Shown: positions 15,787-18,368 of the stretch, piece by piece
How positions within the stretch are numbered: the first letter of the stretch is position 1
Layout: every line of letters starts with the position of its first letter
Assembly (NCBI GenBank): GCA_905215125.1
Contig: CAJMOV010000010.1
Span: 1-18,368, forward strand
DNA length: 18,368 bases
DNA from: an uncultured bacterium
GTDB taxonomy: Bacteria; Bacillota; Clostridia; Oscillospirales; Butyricicoccaceae
Direction: 5' to 3'
The notes under the pieces: generated by a model
The model's input: only the letters and a program-made list of their open reading frames with translations
Database searches by the model: none
What the model was told of the DNA's origin: nothing
Translations under genes and position numbers: made by a program

Positions 15787-16551
15787 CTAGTCCTGGTCTG
15801 CCCAATAACAGACAGCATCCCGTAAAAAACGGGCGCAACCGGATACGGCTTTATCGTAATAACAGGTAAAACGCTTGTCCAGAACATACAGCTCTGCAAT
15901 TCCACGGTGCCGGGCAGCCTCGTACGGCTGGACGGTCACCGTCAGCCATTGCTGGTGAAGACGGCAGAGCTGCCGCCCTTCGGCACCTTTGGGATCCTTA
16001 CCTTCACGAACAGCGCCTTCAAGACGGCGCTGAATTTTATCTCCTAGGTCGAGCCATTGCCGATGCTGCTCCGCGCTTAGGCTGAGCACCGCCGTCTGGG
16101 CGGCATCAACAGCGTCGCCGCCATACTTTTCTCGGCTTTCGCCGCCGAATACACGGTCGTTTTCCTCAACGATCTGACGTTTGAAAGCGTCGAATTTTTC
16201 ATTGTCGGACATAATTTCCTTCCTCTCCTGTGCTGATATGGTTTTTTTTACTGAACGGATCAGCCCATCCAGCCGCGCCTTTTCCTTTTCAAGGGCGATA
16301 AGATGGCCGCGCAGCGCTTCTGCACGATCAAAGGAAGGGGAATCAAGATACTCCCGAATTTGGGCCAGCCCCACCCCGAGCGCCCGATAATAAAGGATAT
16401 CCTGTAGCCGATCGACCTCGATGGGGCCGTAATAGCGGTAACCGCTTGGCGCCGTGCGGCGCGGCTTCAGCAAACCGATGCTGTCATACCAGCGTAGGGT
16501 GCGGGTGGTCACCCCGGACAGGCGTGACAGCTCTTGAATGGAGTATTCCAT
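15787..16551 (-). CDS. MerR family regulator with TipAS ligand-binding domain (TipA-like)
   Basis: This 254-residue DNA-binding activator has a MerR winged helix at 1-70 (YSIQELSRLSGVTTRTLRWY then GLLKPRR and GYRYY). A coiled-coil dimer helix follows at about 75-112, then a C-terminal TipAS-type domain (about 120-254). TipA proteins sense antibiotics such as thiostrepton through TipAS and activate their own promoter. Family members commonly have an internal start giving the TipAS part alone; ATG codons near residue 114 (IMSDNEKF) could do so here, preceded by GAGAGGAAGGA-like sequence. The ATG at 16551 has AGGAGGGG upstream. Its own promoter has the MerR 19-bp spacer and a palindrome. The dGTPase lies upstream and NUDIX downstream, all on one strand. 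Confidence 0.93.
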   Translation of the reverse strand: MEYSIQELSRLSGVTTRTLRWYDSIGLLKPRRTAPSGYRYYGPIEVDRLQDILYYRALGVGLAQIREYLDSPSFDRAEALRGHLIALEKEKARLDGLIRSVKKTISAQERKEIMSDNEKFDAFKRQIVEENDRVFGGESREKYGGDAVDAAQTAVLSLSAEQHRQWLDLGDKIQRRLEGAVREGKDPKGAEGRQLCRLHQQWLTVTVQPYEAARHRGIAELYVLDKRFTCYYDKAVSGCARFLRDAVCYWADQD

Positions 16552-16577
16552 AGGATGTCTCCCCTCCTTCTTTTAAT

Positions 16578-16608
16578 ATCCTATCAGTTGACGCGGCGTC
16601 AAAGTCAA
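16578..16608 (-). promoter_or_regulatory. MerR-type promoter and operator of the TipA-like gene
   Basis: On the minus strand, TTGACT (16603-16608) and TAGGAT (16578-16583) are separated by 19 bases, the over-long spacer that MerR activators correct by twisting DNA. The spacer contains a perfect palindrome, TTGACGC-C-GCGTCAA (16588-16602), as expected for the operator. This indicates autoregulation. Confidence 0.82.
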
Positions 16609-16626
16609 GAGGGGTTTTAAAAATAT

Positions 16627-17865
16627 TTAAAACTCGAAATATTCATGGTAATGCAACGTTTGCAGGAGATTGTCGTCAAGATGTAACTCGCGGCAGATGT
16701 CAATGAAGTAATCGTCCGTCATGCTGGCGATGAAATCGGCGGCAATATCATCGACAGGCGCCGTAATGGCCCGAGTCTGGGGATCGCGGTAGACGCTACC
16801 CTGAATACCATCGTTGAGATAATGCCGGAAGACGGGGGAGTCAAGGCGGCTCTGCTCAATATCGTCAACCAGATGGTCATACAGCAGGGACATTAAGGGC
16901 CGAATCACATCATAATAGGGCTGATTGAGACGCTCGTCTCCATAGATAATGTGATAGTTCTCTGAAATCAAGTCGCGCAGGTCGTCAAAAACCGCTTGAT
17001 CCATATTGATGGTGGGGGAATTGATGCTGTTTTTGATTAAGTTGACGGCGACATTGGAGATGATTTCGCTGTTGACAGTACCGATTATGCGTTCTTCTTC
17101 AAATTTTTGCTGGGTGATCAGCCTGGCACGGTACAAATCCTGCCTGTCCTTACCGGCATAGGCTATCATGTCGCTGATGCGCACGACACACCCTTCCAGC
17201 GTATTGGGATGCAGCGATTCATGGGCTTTGGGGCTGACATAACAGCTTTCCAGCAAAGTGTCAAAATCGGCAAATGAGCCCAGAGGAGAGGGCGCGTACT
17301 CTCTGCACACCTTTTCGCCGTTATGGGCCAGAATACCGCTGAGCGTTTGCAGCGTCAGGTTGGAATTGAGGATATGGTGGAAGATGCGGACGCTGTGGAC
17401 GTTGTGATTAAAGTATCGGGGCTTCCTGCCGCGCTTTTGACACCCGCGCTGGTAATTTTCGCTTAAAAACTGTTCGCCTTTATGACCAAAGGGAGTGTGC
17501 CCCATATCGTGGCCAAGGGATATTGCTTCGATGAGATCGAGGTTGAGGCGTAATGCGCGTCCGATGGTACGCGCAATTTTGGAGACAAACTGCACATGTA
17601 GCGCACGGCGCGTCAGGTCATCGTTGCGATAAAAGGAAAAGACCTGAGTTTTGTCGGCGTAACGGTTGTACAGCGGATTGTGCATGATACAGTCCGCGTC
17701 ATAGAAATAAGGCGGGCGGATGATAGCGTACCGGGGCAGAGAATCCTGCAGGCGGACGGCGTCGCTGTTATGCGAGGCATACGGAGACAGGCGCTCATCA
17801 TCCATCTGGTTAACGGCCTGCAAATAGCTTTTTTCCGCTGGAGTAAAGGTGAAATAGTTGGGCAT
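16627..17865 (-). CDS. dGTPase-like HD-domain triphosphohydrolase
   Basis: This 412-residue cytoplasmic enzyme resembles deoxyguanosinetriphosphate triphosphohydrolases, which cleave dNTPs to nucleoside and triphosphate. The HD metal site is visible: H90 (RALHVQF), the HD pair 119-120 in GHDMGHTPFGHKGE, and D232 in RISDMIAYAGKD. The frame extends 20 residues further upstream, but ATG 17865 (MPNYFTFTPAEK) follows GGGAGG by 6 bases and is preferred. A near-consensus promoter precedes it. No terminator separates it from the TipA-like gene 75 bases downstream, so transcripts may run through. Members of this family vary in dNTP preference, so substrate is not fixed by sequence. Confidence 0.92.
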   Translation of the reverse strand: MPNYFTFTPAEKSYLQAVNQMDDERLSPYASHNSDAVRLQDSLPRYAIIRPPYFYDADCIMHNPLYNRYADKTQVFSFYRNDDLTRRALHVQFVSKIARTIGRALRLNLDLIEAISLGHDMGHTPFGHKGEQFLSENYQRGCQKRGRKPRYFNHNVHSVRIFHHILNSNLTLQTLSGILAHNGEKVCREYAPSPLGSFADFDTLLESCYVSPKAHESLHPNTLEGCVVRISDMIAYAGKDRQDLYRARLITQQKFEEERIIGTVNSEIISNVAVNLIKNSINSPTINMDQAVFDDLRDLISENYHIIYGDERLNQPYYDVIRPLMSLLYDHLVDDIEQSRLDSPVFRHYLNDGIQGSVYRDPQTRAITAPVDDIAADFIASMTDDYFIDICRELHLDDNLLQTLHYHEYFEF

Positions 17866-17896
17866 ACGGAACCTCCCGGTAAATATATCTATTTTC

Positions 17897-17925
17897 ATTA
17901 TCTTGATTTTGAGGCCTGCTGTCAA
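17897..17925 (-). promoter_or_regulatory. Promoter of the dGTPase-like gene
   Basis: On the minus strand a consensus TTGACA (17920-17925) and GATAAT (17897-17902) are exactly 17 bases apart, about 30 bases upstream of the start codon. It is the strongest sigma-A type promoter in the window. Confidence 0.8.
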
Positions 17926-17954
17926 CTGTAATGCGATAGAGTATGAAAATTAAG

Positions 17955-17984
17955 TTGATCCTTTGGCTGGCGTCGTGATAGAAT
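17955..17984 (+). promoter_or_regulatory. Promoter of the DUF5714 gene (extended -10)
   Basis: TTGATC (17955-17960) and TAGAAT (17979-17984) are 18 bases apart, with TG one base before the -10 (TGATAGAAT). It is divergent from the dGTPase promoter. Confidence 0.6.
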
Positions 17985-18004
17985 GAAAGCGGGAGGGAAA
18001 AAGA

Positions 18005-18368
18005 ATGCCAAAATTACAGTCTGAGGCCTGCTTGCTATGCGGTGCTGAGCTGGAATATTTTACAGATGAAAGGGAAATGCAGTGTGTTTATTGCGGCCGT
18101 ACTTTTAAAAGCACCACCTGCTGCAAAAACGGACACTATGTTTGTGACGAGTGCCACAGCAAAGACGGAATTGCCGTTATCCTGAGTACATGCCGCAGGA
18201 CGGAAAGCCGGGATCCTATCGCCATTATGCAGCTTTTGATGGGGCATCCGGCTATCCACATGCACGGGCCGGAGCATCATGTGCTGGTTGGGGCGGCGCT
18301 TATCGCCGCCTACTGCAACAGCGGCGGCACGGGAGATCGGGAACAGCTGCTTGAGCTGATGGCGCAGC
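18005..18368 (+). CDS. DUF5714 protein, N-terminal part (cut by window end)
   Basis: An open frame from ATG 18005, with GGGAGGG just upstream, runs off the window after 121 residues. The first 35 residues form a zinc-ribbon-like pair (CLLCGAEL then CVYCGRTF), followed by more cysteines and histidines (CCKNGHYVCDECH). The downstream phrase ILSTCRRTESRDPIAIMQLL, then HPAIHMHGPEHHVLV, matches DUF5714 proteins, which are common in Clostridia and archaea and are sometimes annotated as SAM-dependent methyltransferases. The visible part contains no methyltransferase motif, so activity cannot be judged. Confidence 0.8.
   Translation, partial: MPKLQSEACLLCGAELEYFTDEREMQCVYCGRTFKSTTCCKNGHYVCDECHSKDGIAVILSTCRRTESRDPIAIMQLLMGHPAIHMHGPEHHVLVGAALIAAYCNSGGTGDREQLLELMAQ

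Noticed and set aside
1..18368. CRISPR array, transposase, integrase, tRNA or rRNA
   Set aside because: No regularly spaced repeats, mobile-element proteins, cloverleaf or rRNA-like sequence was recognised.

Overview
The window looks like a chromosomal segment of a Bacillota (Firmicutes) bacterium, most likely class Clostridia. The grounds are strong AGGAGG-type ribosome binding sites, GTG/TTG starts next to them, extended -10 promoters (TGATATAAT), intrinsic hairpin-plus-T terminators, and the gene families present: a fused ECF ATPase, a TipA-type MerR regulator, DUF1835 and DUF5714 proteins, and a MATE pump behind an attenuated leader. Base composition is about half G+C by eye. No rRNA, tRNA, CRISPR array, insertion sequence or phage gene was seen. 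The species cannot be named from this sequence.

Layout, left to right. (1) 1-1703, + strand: the 3' end of an EcfT membrane subunit and a fused two-domain EcfA ATPase, overlapping by GTGA. (2) 1704-2210: no convincing gene, but a compact structured element (about 1776-1920) with nested stems and a likely pseudoknot, read here as an unannotated noncoding RNA. (3) 2211-3176: a DUF1835-type protein with a TTG start, its own promoter and its own terminator. (4) 3572-7633: a short UvrA-like ABC ATPase without the UvrB-binding insert, then a TPR-containing protein of unknown function, closed by a long terminator. (5) 7785-12874, - strand: a complete two-gene Type III restriction-modification system, mod then res, overlapping by TGATG. 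(6) 12875-13168: a divergent regulatory region with a mod promoter and inverted repeats on one side, and a promoter, structured leader and terminator on the other. The leader resembles the guanidine-IV (mepA) riboswitch. (7) 13169-15114, + strand: a MATE efflux pump and a flavin reductase-like protein, overlapping by ATGA, then a terminator. (8) 15352-17865, - strand: dGTPase-like HD hydrolase, TipA-type MerR regulator and MutT-like NUDIX hydrolase, in that transcription order. (9) 18005 to the end: the start of a DUF5714 protein.

How they fit together: several genes concern small toxic molecules and DNA or nucleotide integrity. The MATE pump appears to be switched by a ligand-sensing leader. 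The TipA-type regulator has a textbook MerR promoter (19-bp spacer filled by a palindrome) and lies between two nucleotide hydrolases. The UvrA-like protein belongs to a class linked to resistance to DNA-binding drugs. The Type III system is the one recognisable defence module. The best candidates for undescribed biology are the pseudoknotted RNA after the ECF genes and the UvrA-like/TPR gene pair.
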